In this document: piece after piece, positions 9,188 to 17,598 of the stretch
How positions within the stretch are numbered: position 1 is the first letter of the stretch
How the letters are laid out: each line of letters starts with the position of its first letter
Assembly: GCF_900103805.1 (NCBI RefSeq)
Contig: NZ_FNIB01000001.1
Coordinates: forward strand, 62,001 to 126,000
Length of the DNA stretch: 64,000 bases
Direction: 5' to 3'
DNA from: Cryobacterium flavum
Lineage (GTDB): Bacteria > Actinomycetota > Actinomycetes > Actinomycetales > Microbacteriaceae
Notes under the pieces: model-generated
Database searches by the model: none
The model's input: the letters and a program-made list of their open reading frames with translations, nothing else
What the model was told of the DNA's origin: nothing
Program-made: the position numbers and the translations under genes

Positions 9188-9561
9188 GTTCCGAGCCTAT
9201 AGCTGGCGCCGACGCACCAGTGCCGGCGCCAGAGCACAAGGTCGGAAAAGCGCCGAAGAATGGCAGCGGATGCTGCACGCCCCCGCCTGACGTCCACCCC
9301 GGTCAAGGCGACGAAACCCGGTCTCGCCGGGTCGTCGCCGCATAACTCCTGCAATCTGTCGCCGGCGGCAGTACCGTGCCCCTGATTATGCGGAACTGAA
9401 AGTCCGCCATGAGCAATTTGCAGGAATTATGACGGATGGCTCGGGCTGCCTCGGTGGCTAAGCCAGCAAGTCCTCGCCAGGACCGGCCGAAACGGCCTCG
9501 AATCGGCCGTCGCGTCCCAGATTTCCTGAATTCGCCACCAGCCAGGTGCCGAACACAACAC
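9188..9561. other. 374-bp gene-free stretch with hairpins
   Basis: No convincing gene is present. It contains a GC-rich hairpin (GGCGACGA... 9307-9321 paired with ...CGTCGCC 9327-9339, two-base bulge) and then a pair of 14-bp inverted repeats, CATAACTCCTGCAA (9341-9354) and TTGCAGGAATTATG (9418-9431), with one mismatch. Open frames crossing this stretch are antisense shadows of the GNAT and purA genes. Confidence 0.6.
9341..9431. repeat. 91-bp segment with 14-bp terminal inverted repeats
   Basis: CATAACTCCTGCAA at 9341-9354 and TTGCAGGAATTATG at 9418-9431 are inverted copies with one mismatch. They bound a 91-bp gene-free segment that includes a short internal hairpin (GCGGA...TCCGC, 9390-9407). 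No target-site duplication is evident. It could be a MITE relic or a large RNA hairpin. Confidence 0.45.
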
Positions 9562-10347
9562 CTACTGGGACGTGTCGGCCCCGGCGCTCTGCTCCGCATC
9601 GCTTCCAGATTCCGGGACCGGACCGGCCGCACCCGAAGCAGCCTCAGGAGCACTTCCCGCGCTCGGACCAAAGCCGCCCCGCGGCCCGCCGCCGCTGATG
9701 GTGCCGCTTGGACCGGCCGGTCGCAGGCTGCGGTAGGTGACGAACCGGCCCTCGAACGCGTCAAGGCGTGCCTCGAGCCCGGCGCGCACGGCCGGCCACT
9801 CGTCGGCGAGGATCGAGTAGACGGCGCTGTCTCGCCAGGTTCCGTCGGCGCGCGGGCGGTCGCGGCGCAGGATGCCCTCGAATGTGGCCCCGATGCTGAG
9901 GATGGCGGCGCGGGAACGCTCGTTGATGGCATCCGCTTGAATCTTGACCCGGCCGAAGCCGTTCTCGAAGGCGGTGCCGAGCACGAGCAGTTTGGTTTCG
10001 GCGTTGACAGCGGTGCCCCAGACCCGCGGGTCGTAGGCGGTCCAGCCGAGGTGGATCGACTCGTTTACCTCGTCGATGTCGGCGAGGGTCGTGGTGCCGA
10101 CGACGTCGCCATCGTTGGGGCCGCCGAGCAGACGCACCACGTAGGGCAGGCTTTCCCACTGAAAGTAGTCGTGTGCCCATTTGATGAAGCCGTCGACATC
10201 GCGGTGCAGCGTGGCCGGGCCGCCGCCATAGCCCGCGGCGAAGACTTCGGGGTGCGCGATGGCGCGCGCCAAGTCGGGCAGCACCGCACTTCCGAGCGGT
10301 TGCAGCTGCACAAAACGACCGGTCAAGGTCAGGGAATGGGGTCTCAC
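9562..10347 (-). CDS. GNAT family N-acetyltransferase
   Basis: The protein is a RimJ/RimL-like GNAT that would transfer an acetyl group from acetyl-CoA to an amine. The N-terminal half includes LTLTGRFVQLQPLG, then VVGTTTLADIDEVNESIHLGWTAYDPRVWGT and NAINERSRAAI-like segments (here DAINERSRAAI) typical of this subfamily. I use GTG at 10347, which has AGGCG about 10 bases upstream; GTG at 10356 or TTG at 10377 are possible. The last ~55 residues are a Gly/Ser/Ala/Pro-rich tail with no fold, longer than is usual for the family. The substrate is unknown. Confidence 0.85.
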   Translation of the reverse strand: MRPHSLTLTGRFVQLQPLGSAVLPDLARAIAHPEVFAAGYGGGPATLHRDVDGFIKWAHDYFQWESLPYVVRLLGGPNDGDVVGTTTLADIDEVNESIHLGWTAYDPRVWGTAVNAETKLLVLGTAFENGFGRVKIQADAINERSRAAILSIGATFEGILRRDRPRADGTWRDSAVYSILADEWPAVRAGLEARLDAFEGRFVTYRSLRPAGPSGTISGGGPRGGFGPSAGSAPEAASGAAGPVPESGSDAEQSAGADTSQ

Positions 10348-10401
10348 GGCGTTCACTCGCCTAGTGTGACAGGTCAAAGTGAGGAATTGTGCCCTGATTG
10401 T

Positions 10402-10432
10402 GCCAACCGGGCAGATTGGGGGCCCGGTTGGC
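10402..10432 (-). terminator. Hairpin downstream of purA
   Basis: A perfect 11-bp stem, GCCAACCGGGC (10402-10412) with GCCCGGTTGGC (10422-10432), lies 9 bp after the purA stop. No T tract follows, so it is a likely but not canonical terminator. Confidence 0.6.
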
Positions 10433-10440
10433 GATTACTT

Positions 10441-11727
10441 CTAGTCGATCAGGTCGTGCCGCACCACGATGGCTTCACGGTCGGGGCCGACGCCGATCGC
10501 GGAAGTGCGCGATCCGCTCATGCCCTCGAGGGCGAGTACGTAGTTCTGCGCGGCCTGCGGCAGGTCGTCGAAGGTGCGCACGCCGGTGATGTCCTCGGTC
10601 CAGCCGGGGAAGTTCTCGTAGATCGGAACGGCGTGGTGAAAGTCGCTCTGCGAGACCGGAACTTCTTCAACGCGCACGCCATCGACCGAGTAGGCCACAC
10701 AGACGGGAATCTCGGCCAGACCAGTGAGTACGTCGAGCTTGGTCAGCACGAAGTCGGTGACGCCGTTGATGCGCGCGGTGTAACGGGCGATCGGGGCGTC
10801 GTACCAGCCACAGCGGCGCGGGCGCCCGGTGGTGGTGCCGAACTCGAAGCCGTTGGAGCGCAGGTATTCGCCCGACTCGTCGAACAGTTCGGTGGGAAAC
10901 GGGCCGCTGCCGACGCGGGTCGTGTACGCCTTGACCACGGCGATAACGCGGTCGATGCGGTTCGGGGCGATGCCGCTGCCGGTCACCGCGCCGCCGGAGG
11001 TGGCGTTCGACGACGTGACGAACGGGTAGGTGCCGTGGTCGACGTCGAGCATGGTGGCCTGGCCGCCCTCGAACAATACGGTCTTGCCGGCGTTCAGGGC
11101 CTGGTGCAACAGCAGGGCGGTGTCGGTAACCATGGGGCGTAAGCGTTCGGCGTAACCGAGCAGTTCGCTGACGATCTCCTCGGCCTCGATGGCACGGCGG
11201 TTGTAGACCTTGACCAGCATATGGTTCTTCTGGTCGAGGGCTCCCTCGACCTTCTGGCGCAGAATGTTCTCATCGAACAGGTCCTGCACGCGAATGCCGA
11301 CCCGGTTGATCTTGTCGGCGTAGGCCGGGCCGATGCCGCGCCCAGTGGTGCCGATCTGGCGCTTGCCGAGAAAACGCTCGGTGACCTTGTCGAGGGTGCG
11401 GTGATACGCGGTGATGACGTGGGCGTTCAGGCTGACCTTGAGCCGGGAGACGTCGACACCGCGTTCCGAGAGAGCGTCGAGCTCTTCAAAGAGCACCTCG
11501 ACGTCGACGACAACGCCGTTGGCGATGACCGGGGTAACACCAGGACTCAGGATGCCCGACGGCAGCAGGTGCAGCGCATACTTCTCGTCGCCGACGACGA
11601 CGGTGTGCCCAGCGTTGTTGCCGCCGTTGAACTTGACGACATAGTCGACCCGGCTGCCGAGCAGGTCGGTGGCCTTACCCTTGCCCTCGTCGCCCCACTG
11701 GGCTCCGATGAGTACGATCGCGGGCAT
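10441..11727 (-). CDS. purA: Adenylosuccinate synthase
   Basis: PurA condenses IMP and aspartate using GTP, the first committed step to AMP. The 428-residue length is standard. The N-terminal [11 protein letters not shown] (residues 8-18) holds the catalytic Asp and the phosphate loop; NNAGHTV near residue 38, [13 protein letters not shown] near 128 and [10 protein letters not shown] near 223 are all diagnostic. The start ATG at 11727 directly abuts the stop of the DUF3151 gene (11730-11728), and the ribosome site GAGGAGA lies inside that gene. Translation is therefore probably coupled. Confidence 0.98.
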   Translation of the reverse strand: MPAIVLIGAQWGDEGKGKATDLLGSRVDYVVKFNGGNNAGHTVVVGDEKYALHLLPSGILSPGVTPVIANGVVVDVEVLFEELDALSERGVDVSRLKVSLNAHVITAYHRTLDKVTERFLGKRQIGTTGRGIGPAYADKINRVGIRVQDLFDENILRQKVEGALDQKNHMLVKVYNRRAIEAEEIVSELLGYAERLRPMVTDTALLLHQALNAGKTVLFEGGQATMLDVDHGTYPFVTSSNATSGGAVTGSGIAPNRIDRVIAVVKAYTTRVGSGPFPTELFDESGEYLRSNGFEFGTTTGRPRRCGWYDAPIARYTARINGVTDFVLTKLDVLTGLAEIPVCVAYSVDGVRVEEVPVSQSDFHHAVPIYENFPGWTEDITGVRTFDDLPQAAQNYVLALEGMSGSRTSAIGVGPDREAIVVRHDLID

Positions 11728-12213
11728 TTAGTCTTCTCCTCGAATAACGAAAGCTTCGGTGGGCGGCGCCGGGTCGAAACCCGGGCTGCCGGTGTAAAGG
11801 GCCCCGATGATGTCGATGGCGTCCACGTCAGCATCCGTCAAAAAGGCCGTCAGGCGGGAGACCTCCTCGGCCTCACCGATCTCCTCGGCACCGCGGCGCA
11901 GCGCGAACAGGGCGCGGAGCACACCGCGGTTGGGTTCGTGGCGCCACGGAATGGGGCCGTGGCCGCGCCAGCCAGCCTTACGCAGGGCGTCAAGTCCGCG
12001 GTGGTACCCGACGCGGGCGTAGGCATACGACTCGAGGATGCGCCCCTCAGAGTGGGTCGCATCGGCCAGTTCAGCCCAGGCGAGCGGAGAGGTCGGATGC
12101 ACCTGCACGACGCCGGCTATCTCGCTCCTCGCGGTTCGCCGCAGGGCTTCGAGCACCTCCGGTTCCGCGGGAAGAAGGGTCTCGGGCTCTGAAATCAAAT
12201 TGTCGCCGGTCAC
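11728..12213 (-). CDS. DUF3151 domain-containing protein
   Basis: This protein of about 161 residues belongs to DUF3151, a conserved actinobacterial family of unknown function. The family region begins NLISEPETLLPAEP and includes HPTSPLAWAELAD, ARVGYHRGLDALRKAGWRG and FALRRGAEEIGE, a helical repeat-like pattern. I use GTG at 12213; the frame is open to 12330, but the extra residues are Gly/Pro/Arg-rich and unlike the family. It ends exactly where purA begins, so the two are likely co-transcribed. Confidence 0.85.
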   Translation of the reverse strand: MTGDNLISEPETLLPAEPEVLEALRRTARSEIAGVVQVHPTSPLAWAELADATHSEGRILESYAYARVGYHRGLDALRKAGWRGHGPIPWRHEPNRGVLRALFALRRGAEEIGEAEEVSRLTAFLTDADVDAIDIIGALYTGSPGFDPAPPTEAFVIRGED

Positions 12214-12289
12214 ACTGAATGCTATCAAGCCCGGGGCCGGTCTCCCCGGCGACGGGCCAGACGAGCCTGAAACGCCAGTCCCTAAATGG

Positions 12290-12658
12290 TTAGGCCTGGC
12301 TCTGCTGCCGCGCCGCGACCCGCCAGCCACCGTTGACGAACAGGTAGGTCGTCGACATGTTCAGCTCGGCGACGACCTCGCCGCGACGGGCGATCGCCTT
12401 GTAGACGACGACACCGGCGTGCTCGCCGAGGCGAATGATGGCGGGTTCGTGAATGCCGTAGCTCTCCCACGGAGCCGCCTGGTCGAAGTAGGCGGTGACC
12501 TGGTCGCGCGTAATGACGGCCCCCGGCACAATCATCAGACCGTCGTCGGTCATTTCGCGCTGGTAGTAGGCGCCGCCGTTCCCGCCCAGAATGGCCTCCC
12601 ATCCGGCGTTTTCTTCGTGGAGGAGTCGGGCCGGAAGATCGTCAGTGATCGCAGTCAT
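12290..12658 (-). CDS. SnoaL/NTF2-like protein
   Basis: This 122-residue protein has the small alpha+beta cone fold of NTF2/SnoaL/DUF4440 proteins: an N-terminal helix (LLHEENAGWEAIL), GAYYQREMTDDGLMIVPG, RDQVTAYFDQA, then strands ending TYLFVNGGWRVAARQQ. Such proteins are small-molecule binders or isomerase-like; no active site can be assigned. It lies between DUF3151 and the RNA methyltransferase on the same strand with gaps of about 40-80 bp. Confidence 0.75.
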   Translation of the reverse strand: MTAITDDLPARLLHEENAGWEAILGGNGGAYYQREMTDDGLMIVPGAVITRDQVTAYFDQAAPWESYGIHEPAIIRLGEHAGVVVYKAIARRGEVVAELNMSTTYLFVNGGWRVAARQQSQA

Positions 12659-12700
12659 ACCGTCACGCTAGCCCGTATTCAGCCCGCAAACCAGTAAAGA

Positions 12701-13336
12701 TCAGAACCGGTGCTGAACCACCCAGGCATGCATGGTCACGGCGGCGGCCGCCGAGGCGTTGATCGACCGGGTCGAGCCGAACTGGCTTATTTCGACGATG
12801 GAATCGGCGGCGGCGATGGCCGCTTCCGACAGGCCGGGGCCTTCCTGACCGAACAGAAGCACGCAGCGTTCGGGAAATGTAAACGTCTCGATGATGACGC
12901 TGCCGGGCACATTGTCGATGGCGATAATCGGCAAGTCACCCTTCAAACACCACTCGACGAACGCGGCGACATCCACGTGGTGCAGCACGTGCTGGTAACG
13001 GTCGGTGACCATGGCGCCGCGCTTATTCCAACGCTTGCGGCCGATGATATGCACCGTGTCGGCGCCGAACGCATTGGCGCTGCGCACGATCGAGCCAATA
13101 TTCATGTCGTGCTGCCAGTTCTCGATGGCCACGTGAAACGGATGCCGATGCTCGTCCAGGTCAGCCACGATCGCGGCCATATTCCAGTAGCGGTAGCGGT
13201 CGATCACGTTGCGGGTGTCGCCGTGCTCGAGCAGGTCGGCGTCGTAACGGTCTTCGCTCGGCCATTCCCCCGGCCAGGGACCGACGCCGTAGGTTGAGCG
13301 CTCTGGCGTGGAGTTGTCGACTGCAGATTCTGGCAC
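12701..13336 (-). CDS. SPOUT-family RNA methyltransferase (TrmH-like)
   Basis: This 211-residue protein would transfer methyl from S-adenosylmethionine to a ribose 2'-OH in tRNA or rRNA. The three SpoU motifs are present: NIGSIVRSANAFGADTVHII with the catalytic Arg, VLLFGQEGPGLSEAA, and the knot-forming SINASAAAAVTMH at the C-terminus. There is no separate N-terminal RNA-binding domain, as in short TrmH/TrmL-type members. GTG at 13336 is chosen because the upstream TTG (13357) has no better context. It is divergent from mntH. Confidence 0.9.
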   Translation of the reverse strand: MPESAVDNSTPERSTYGVGPWPGEWPSEDRYDADLLEHGDTRNVIDRYRYWNMAAIVADLDEHRHPFHVAIENWQHDMNIGSIVRSANAFGADTVHIIGRKRWNKRGAMVTDRYQHVLHHVDVAAFVEWCLKGDLPIIAIDNVPGSVIIETFTFPERCVLLFGQEGPGLSEAAIAAADSIVEISQFGSTRSINASAAAAVTMHAWVVQHRF

Positions 13337-13372
13337 TACCCAACCGTATCCTGCCAACTCCGCCCAGAATTG

Positions 13373-13410
13373 GGGTTTCGGTGCGCCTAAATTCTGGCTA
13401 GGGTTTCGGT
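13373..13410 (+). promoter_or_regulatory. mntH promoter region with direct repeat and inverted CCTA/TAGG
   Basis: GGGTTTCGGT occurs at 13373-13382 and again at 13401-13410, directly before the mntH ATG. Between them CCTA (13386-13389) and TAGG (13399-13402) form an inverted pair. DtxR/MntR-family proteins bind inverted TTAGG-type half-sites, and mntR is the next gene after mntH, so this is a candidate MntR operator. The match is partial. Confidence 0.35.
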
Positions 13411-14682
13411 ATGTCTAAAACGGATGCCCCCGCCCCTGACCGCGTGCTCGCCAAGGCTCCCACCACGGTCGCCTCCAGCCGCCTGCTCTGGCTGCTCGGA
13501 CCGGCCCTCGTCGCCGGGGTCGCCTACCTCGACCCGGGCAATGTCGCGAGCAATATGACCGCCGGTGCCCGCTACGGCTACCTGCTGGTCTGGGTGGTGG
13601 TCGCCGGCAACGTCATGGCCTGGCTCATCCAATACCTCTCGGCGAAGCTCGGCATCGTCACCGGGGCGAGCCTGCCCGAGATCCTCGGCGTGCGCATGAA
13701 GCGGCCCACCGCGCGCAGGCTGTACTGGATCCAGGCCGAACTCGTTGCCATGGCCACCGACCTGGCCGAGATCATCGGCGGCGCGGTCGCCCTCAACCTT
13801 CTGTTCAGCCTGCCGCTCATCTGGGGCGGCGTGATCACCGGCACCATCTCCATGGTCGTGCTCATGGTGCATTCTCGACGGGGGCCGCGCATCTTCGAGC
13901 GCGTCATCATCGCGCTCATGCTCATTATCACGATCGGTTTCACGGCCGGCGTCTTTATCTCCCCGCCGGATGGCGGTGGCGTGCTCGCCGGAATGGTGCC
14001 CCGCTTCGAGGGGTCGAACTCGGTGCTCCTCGCCGCATCCATCCTGGGTGCCACGATCATGCCGCACGCCATCTACGCGCATTCGTCGCTCACCCGTGAC
14101 CGGTTTCCGGAGTGGCAGGGCATCGTGGCCACGCGTCGCCTGCTCTGGGCCACGAAGTGGGACGTCACCATTGCCATGGCGATCGCCGGAACGGTGAACC
14201 TGGCGATTCTGCTGCTCGCGGCATCCGCTTTGCAGGGTGTGGATGGAACCGACACGCTCGAGGGCGCTTACGCGGCGCTGAAGGACACGCTCGGGCCGAT
14301 CGTTGCGACCCTGTTCGCCGTCGGGCTGCTCGCGTCGGGGCTCGCCTCGACCTCGGTCGGGGCTTATGCGGGGGCCGAGATCATGCACGGCCTGTTGCAC
14401 GTGCGCATTCCGCTGCTGCTGCGCCGACTGGTCACGCTGATTCCGGCGCTGTTCATTCTCGGGGTGGGGTTCGACCCCACGCAGGCGCTCGTGCTCAGCC
14501 AGGTTGTGTTGTCGTTCGGCATTCCGTTCGCGCTGATTCCGCTGGTCTGGCTCACCGCCCAGCGCGGCCTGCTGGGAACCTTCACCAATCGCTGGTTCAC
14601 GACCGCTGCCGGGGTCGTCTGCGCGTTGGCGCTGGTGGCGTTGAACGTGGTGCTGCTCTTACTGGTGTTCACCGGCGCGTGA
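13411..14682 (+). CDS. mntH: Nramp-family divalent metal transporter
   Basis: MntH imports Mn2+ (and Fe2+) with protons. The 423-residue protein has about 11 membrane helices. The metal-site motifs are intact: DPGN in AYLDPGNVASNM (helix 1, near residue 37) and MPHAIYAHSS (helix 6, near residue 214), which supply the Asp, Asn, Met and His ligand positions. It is followed after 21 bp by a DtxR/MntR-type repressor, a common metal-homeostasis pair. Confidence 0.93.
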   Translation: MSKTDAPAPDRVLAKAPTTVASSRLLWLLGPALVAGVAYLDPGNVASNMTAGARYGYLLVWVVVAGNVMAWLIQYLSAKLGIVTGASLPEILGVRMKRPTARRLYWIQAELVAMATDLAEIIGGAVALNLLFSLPLIWGGVITGTISMVVLMVHSRRGPRIFERVIIALMLIITIGFTAGVFISPPDGGGVLAGMVPRFEGSNSVLLAASILGATIMPHAIYAHSSLTRDRFPEWQGIVATRRLLWATKWDVTIAMAIAGTVNLAILLLAASALQGVDGTDTLEGAYAALKDTLGPIVATLFAVGLLASGLASTSVGAYAGAEIMHGLLHVRIPLLLRRLVTLIPALFILGVGFDPTQALVLSQVVLSFGIPFALIPLVWLTAQRGLLGTFTNRWFTTAAGVVCALALVALNVVLLLLVFTGA

Positions 14683-14703
14683 CCCGGATACCCTGAGAGG
14701 GTT

Positions 14704-15348
14704 ATGACGCACACGACCGGCGCGGCCGAGGACTACCTCAAGACCATCTATGCCCACACCGAGTGGCAGACCGATTTGATCACCCCGTCGGCGCTCGCGG
14801 TGCGACTGGGCGTGGCACCGTCATCCGTCACCGAAATGGTCAAAAAGCTTGCCGCGAGCGGGCTCATCACCCACGTTCCTTACGGCCCACTGGCGCTGAC
14901 GGATGCCGGCCGGCTGCGTGCGACCGCCGTCGTGCGGCGGCATCGCCTGATCGAGACCTGGCTGGTCGGCGAGATGGGCTATGACTGGGACCAGGTACAC
15001 GACGAAGCCGAGATTCTCGAGCACTCCATCTCGGATCGCCTGCTCGAAGCCATCAACGCGCGGCTCGGTTTTCCGGCGCACGATCCGCACGGCGACCCGA
15101 TTCCGGCCGCCGATGGTACCGTGCTGCGGCCGCCGGCCGTGCTGCTGGCCGACGCCACGGTCGGGCACCGGGCTGCCGTGCTGCGAATCAGTGACCGCGA
15201 CCCGTCGGTGCTGCGCGAGCTCGCCGCCGACCTGATCGGGCCGGGCACCGAGTTCACACTCAGCGCGCCCTTGACCATCGTTCTAGCGGATGGCCAGAGT
15301 CGCCTGGTCACGCCCGCTGCGGCCGCGTCAATCTGGGTGACTGCCTGA
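14704..15348 (+). CDS. mntR: Metal-dependent DtxR/MntR-family transcriptional regulator
   Basis: This 214-residue protein has the N-terminal winged helix (SALAVRLGVAPSSVTEMVKKL, residues 27-47), the metal-binding dimer domain (VGEMGYDWDQVHDEAEILEHSISDRL near residue 88, with His and Glu ligands) and a C-terminal SH3-like domain. The pairing with mntH makes a Mn-responsive repressor of the transporter the likely role. GAGAGGGTT precedes the ATG. IdeR-like iron sensing is the alternative. Confidence 0.9.
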   Translation: MTHTTGAAEDYLKTIYAHTEWQTDLITPSALAVRLGVAPSSVTEMVKKLAASGLITHVPYGPLALTDAGRLRATAVVRRHRLIETWLVGEMGYDWDQVHDEAEILEHSISDRLLEAINARLGFPAHDPHGDPIPAADGTVLRPPAVLLADATVGHRAAVLRISDRDPSVLRELAADLIGPGTEFTLSAPLTIVLADGQSRLVTPAAAASIWVTA

Positions 15349-15361
15349 GGCTGGGCAGCTT

Positions 15362-16558
15362 TCACGGACCGAGCAGCCCCAAGGGAATTACCGCAATTCC
15401 GTCAGTGCGCCGATAGGCGACTTTTCCGGTCGTGATAACCGCCGAATCCACGAGGTCCGGGCCGATCTCATCGGCCAGCCATCTCAGATGCCGCGTGTCC
15501 TTATCGTCTACGGTTCCGGACAGCTTTACTTCCAACGCCACCACCCGGCCATCCGGTCGCTCGATAATGAGATCCACTTCGTGCTCGCCGCCGTGGGTTC
15601 GCAAATGATGCACAGATGCCCCCGCAGCTTGTGCGTAGACGCGCACGCTCAGAGTCACCAGGGATTCAAACAGAGCGCCCAGCATCGGACCGTTGCGAAG
15701 TTCAGCCGGGCCGATATCTGCCTTATTGATGAGCGTCTCCGCTGAAACACGGAGGAGGCGCGCGGCCAGCGCAGGGTCGGCGAGGTGGTGCTTGGGCGCC
15801 TGCCCCAATCCTTTGAGGCGATTTCTGCTCGGCAGCCAGCCGGGAACCTGGTCCAAGAGCCACAGCTTGGTGAGCATTTCCCGGTAGTCCTGCGCGGTGG
15901 CTTTTGAGGGTTTGACTGCATCGCCCGAAGTCGCCGCGCGGATAATGCTGTCGTAACTCGCCGTCGTCGAGCTGGCTGCAGCGTAGGCCGCCAGCCACGC
16001 TCTGAGCGTTGCCGATCTATATTCCTTCGTTTGGAGTCGGATCGCCGGAAACCCCGACCGCGTCACCTCGGAGGCATAGTCCTCCAAAGTCAGTGGGCTT
16101 GCGCCTTCTATTGCTGCAGGCGGGCCGGCAAGAAGAGTCCCTAGTGAGACTGTAGGCGGGGTGAGCTGCCGCTCGGAGAAGGCCATCGGTCGCATCCGCA
16201 GGTGCACAATACGGCCGGCACCGGAATGCGCAGGCGCCTTCGTCGGGCTTGCGCTGCCGGCCAGGATGTACTGACCTGGCCGTGCATCGTGGTCGACGCT
16301 GCGGCGAACGGTATCCCAAATCGCTGGAAACGTCTGCCATTCATCAAGCAAAACCGGGCGGGACAACCTCGTTATCCGCTCGCGGTCTGCCTGCAGCAAT
16401 GCGAGCTGATCCGGATCGTCGAGCTGAATGATGGACCCAGCCCTCCGCGACGCTGTGGCAGTCTTTCCGACAGCCTTTGGCCCGTCGAGGGCGATGGCTG
16501 GCAACCCGGCGAGCATGGCCGTCAATTCGGCATCGACGATGCGCGGCGAGTAGTCCAT
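15362..16558 (-). CDS. AAA ATPase with DUF4143 nuclease-like domain
   Basis: This 398-residue protein has an N-terminal AAA domain: Walker A GPKAVGKTA near residue 26, Walker B PVLLDEWQ near 69, and a sensor segment AGSASPTKAP near 101. The C-terminal DUF4143 domain contains HEVDLIIERPDGRVVALEVK near residue 325, an Asp-(x)n-Glu-x-Lys pattern of the PD-(D/E)XK nuclease fold. The biological role of this family is unknown. The gene stands alone between mntR and a HAD gene, and its promoter region carries two 36-bp direct repeats. Confidence 0.88.
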   Translation of the reverse strand: MDYSPRIVDAELTAMLAGLPAIALDGPKAVGKTATASRRAGSIIQLDDPDQLALLQADRERITRLSRPVLLDEWQTFPAIWDTVRRSVDHDARPGQYILAGSASPTKAPAHSGAGRIVHLRMRPMAFSERQLTPPTVSLGTLLAGPPAAIEGASPLTLEDYASEVTRSGFPAIRLQTKEYRSATLRAWLAAYAAASSTTASYDSIIRAATSGDAVKPSKATAQDYREMLTKLWLLDQVPGWLPSRNRLKGLGQAPKHHLADPALAARLLRVSAETLINKADIGPAELRNGPMLGALFESLVTLSVRVYAQAAGASVHHLRTHGGEHEVDLIIERPDGRVVALEVKLSGTVDDKDTRHLRWLADEIGPDLVDSAVITTGKVAYRRTDGIAVIPLGLLGP

Positions 16559-16564
16559 AGGGCT

Positions 16565-16646
16565 CGGTTACCATTTCTGGGGATCATACTTTACTGTTTC
16601 AAGTCCCTGTGCGTTACCGTTTCCGGAGGCCGTACTTTACTATTTC
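16565..16646. repeat. Two imperfect 36-bp direct repeats upstream of the AAA-DUF4143 gene
   Basis: Segments 16565-16600 and 16611-16646 align base for base with a 46-bp period, sharing GTTACC, TTTC and TACTTTACT blocks. From GTTACC onward every difference between the two copies is a transition (A/G or T/C). They lie 7-88 bp upstream of the minus-strand ATPase start, so they may bind a regulator, possibly the protein itself. Confidence 0.7.
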
Positions 16647-16778
16647 CGAAATTGGTGGCTGAGGCCCGTCGAGCGGCGACGTGGGAGCACGCGGCGGCAT
16701 CCGCTTATTTGAGCGATACCCGTAACCGCGGGGAAACGTCGCGCAGCTAGGCTGAGAGTCGACGAAAAGGAGCGCCTG

Positions 16779-17579
16779 ATGGCACGACGCGACGAGATCG
16801 AATGCTGGCTCACCGACATGGACGGTGTGCTCGTGCACGAGAACCAGGCCCTTCCGGGGGCGGCCGAGCTGCTGCAGCAGTGGACCGACTCGGGCACGCC
16901 GTTTCTGGTGCTCACCAACAACTCCATTTTCACCCCGCGCGACCTGAGCGCCCGGCTGCGTTCGAGCGGGCTGAATGTGCCGGAGGACCGCATCTGGACC
17001 TCCGCCCTCGCGACGGCGGATTTTCTGAAGTCGCAGGTTTCCGGCGGCACCGCCTTCGTGATCGGTGAGGTCGGCATCACGACCGCGCTGCACGAGGCCG
17101 GGTTCATCATGACCGAGACCGACCCCGACTACGTGGTCGTCGGCGAGACGCGCAACTACTCGTTCGAGGCGATTACCAAGGCGATCCGGCTGATTCTGGG
17201 CGGCGCGCGATTCATCGCGACCAACCCCGATGCGACCGGGCCCAGCAAGGACGGCCCGATGCCGGCGACCGGCGCGATCTCGGCGCTGATCTCCAAGGCC
17301 ACCGGCATGGAACCCTACGTCGTCGGCAAGCCCAACCCCATGATGTTCCGCTCGGCGATGAACAAGATCGGCGCGCACTCGGAGAACACCGGCATGATCG
17401 GCGACCGCATGGACACCGACATCGTCGCGGGCATTGAGGCCGGGCTGCACACCATTCTCGTAATGACCGGCATCAGCGACGAAGCCGAAATCAACCGCTA
17501 CCCGTTTCGGCCCGATGAGATCGTGGCCGGCGTGCACGAGCTGCTCTCGACCGAGCTCATCGAGAGCGACGAGATCTAA
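16779..17579 (+). CDS. HAD-IIA family hydrolase (NagD-like)
   Basis: This 266-residue phosphatase has HAD motif I TDMDGVLVHE near residue 11, motif II VLTNNS near 45, the IIA-type cap, motif III Lys in VVGKPNPMMF near 183, and motif IV IGDRMDTDIVAG near 207. NagD-like enzymes dephosphorylate nucleotides or sugar phosphates; the substrate is not readable. The ribosome site AAAAGGAG lies 8 bases before the ATG. It is convergent with the alcohol dehydrogenase. Confidence 0.92.
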   Translation: MARRDEIECWLTDMDGVLVHENQALPGAAELLQQWTDSGTPFLVLTNNSIFTPRDLSARLRSSGLNVPEDRIWTSALATADFLKSQVSGGTAFVIGEVGITTALHEAGFIMTETDPDYVVVGETRNYSFEAITKAIRLILGGARFIATNPDATGPSKDGPMPATGAISALISKATGMEPYVVGKPNPMMFRSAMNKIGAHSENTGMIGDRMDTDIVAGIEAGLHTILVMTGISDEAEINRYPFRPDEIVAGVHELLSTELIESDEI

Positions 17580-17598
17580 CCCGGCGGCAAGCTGCGCG

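Noticed and set aside
9436..11142. 568-codon plus-strand frame across GNAT and purA
   Set aside because: Both underlying minus-strand genes are convincing, and the translation is low-complexity Gly/Ala/Val/Asp with no domain.
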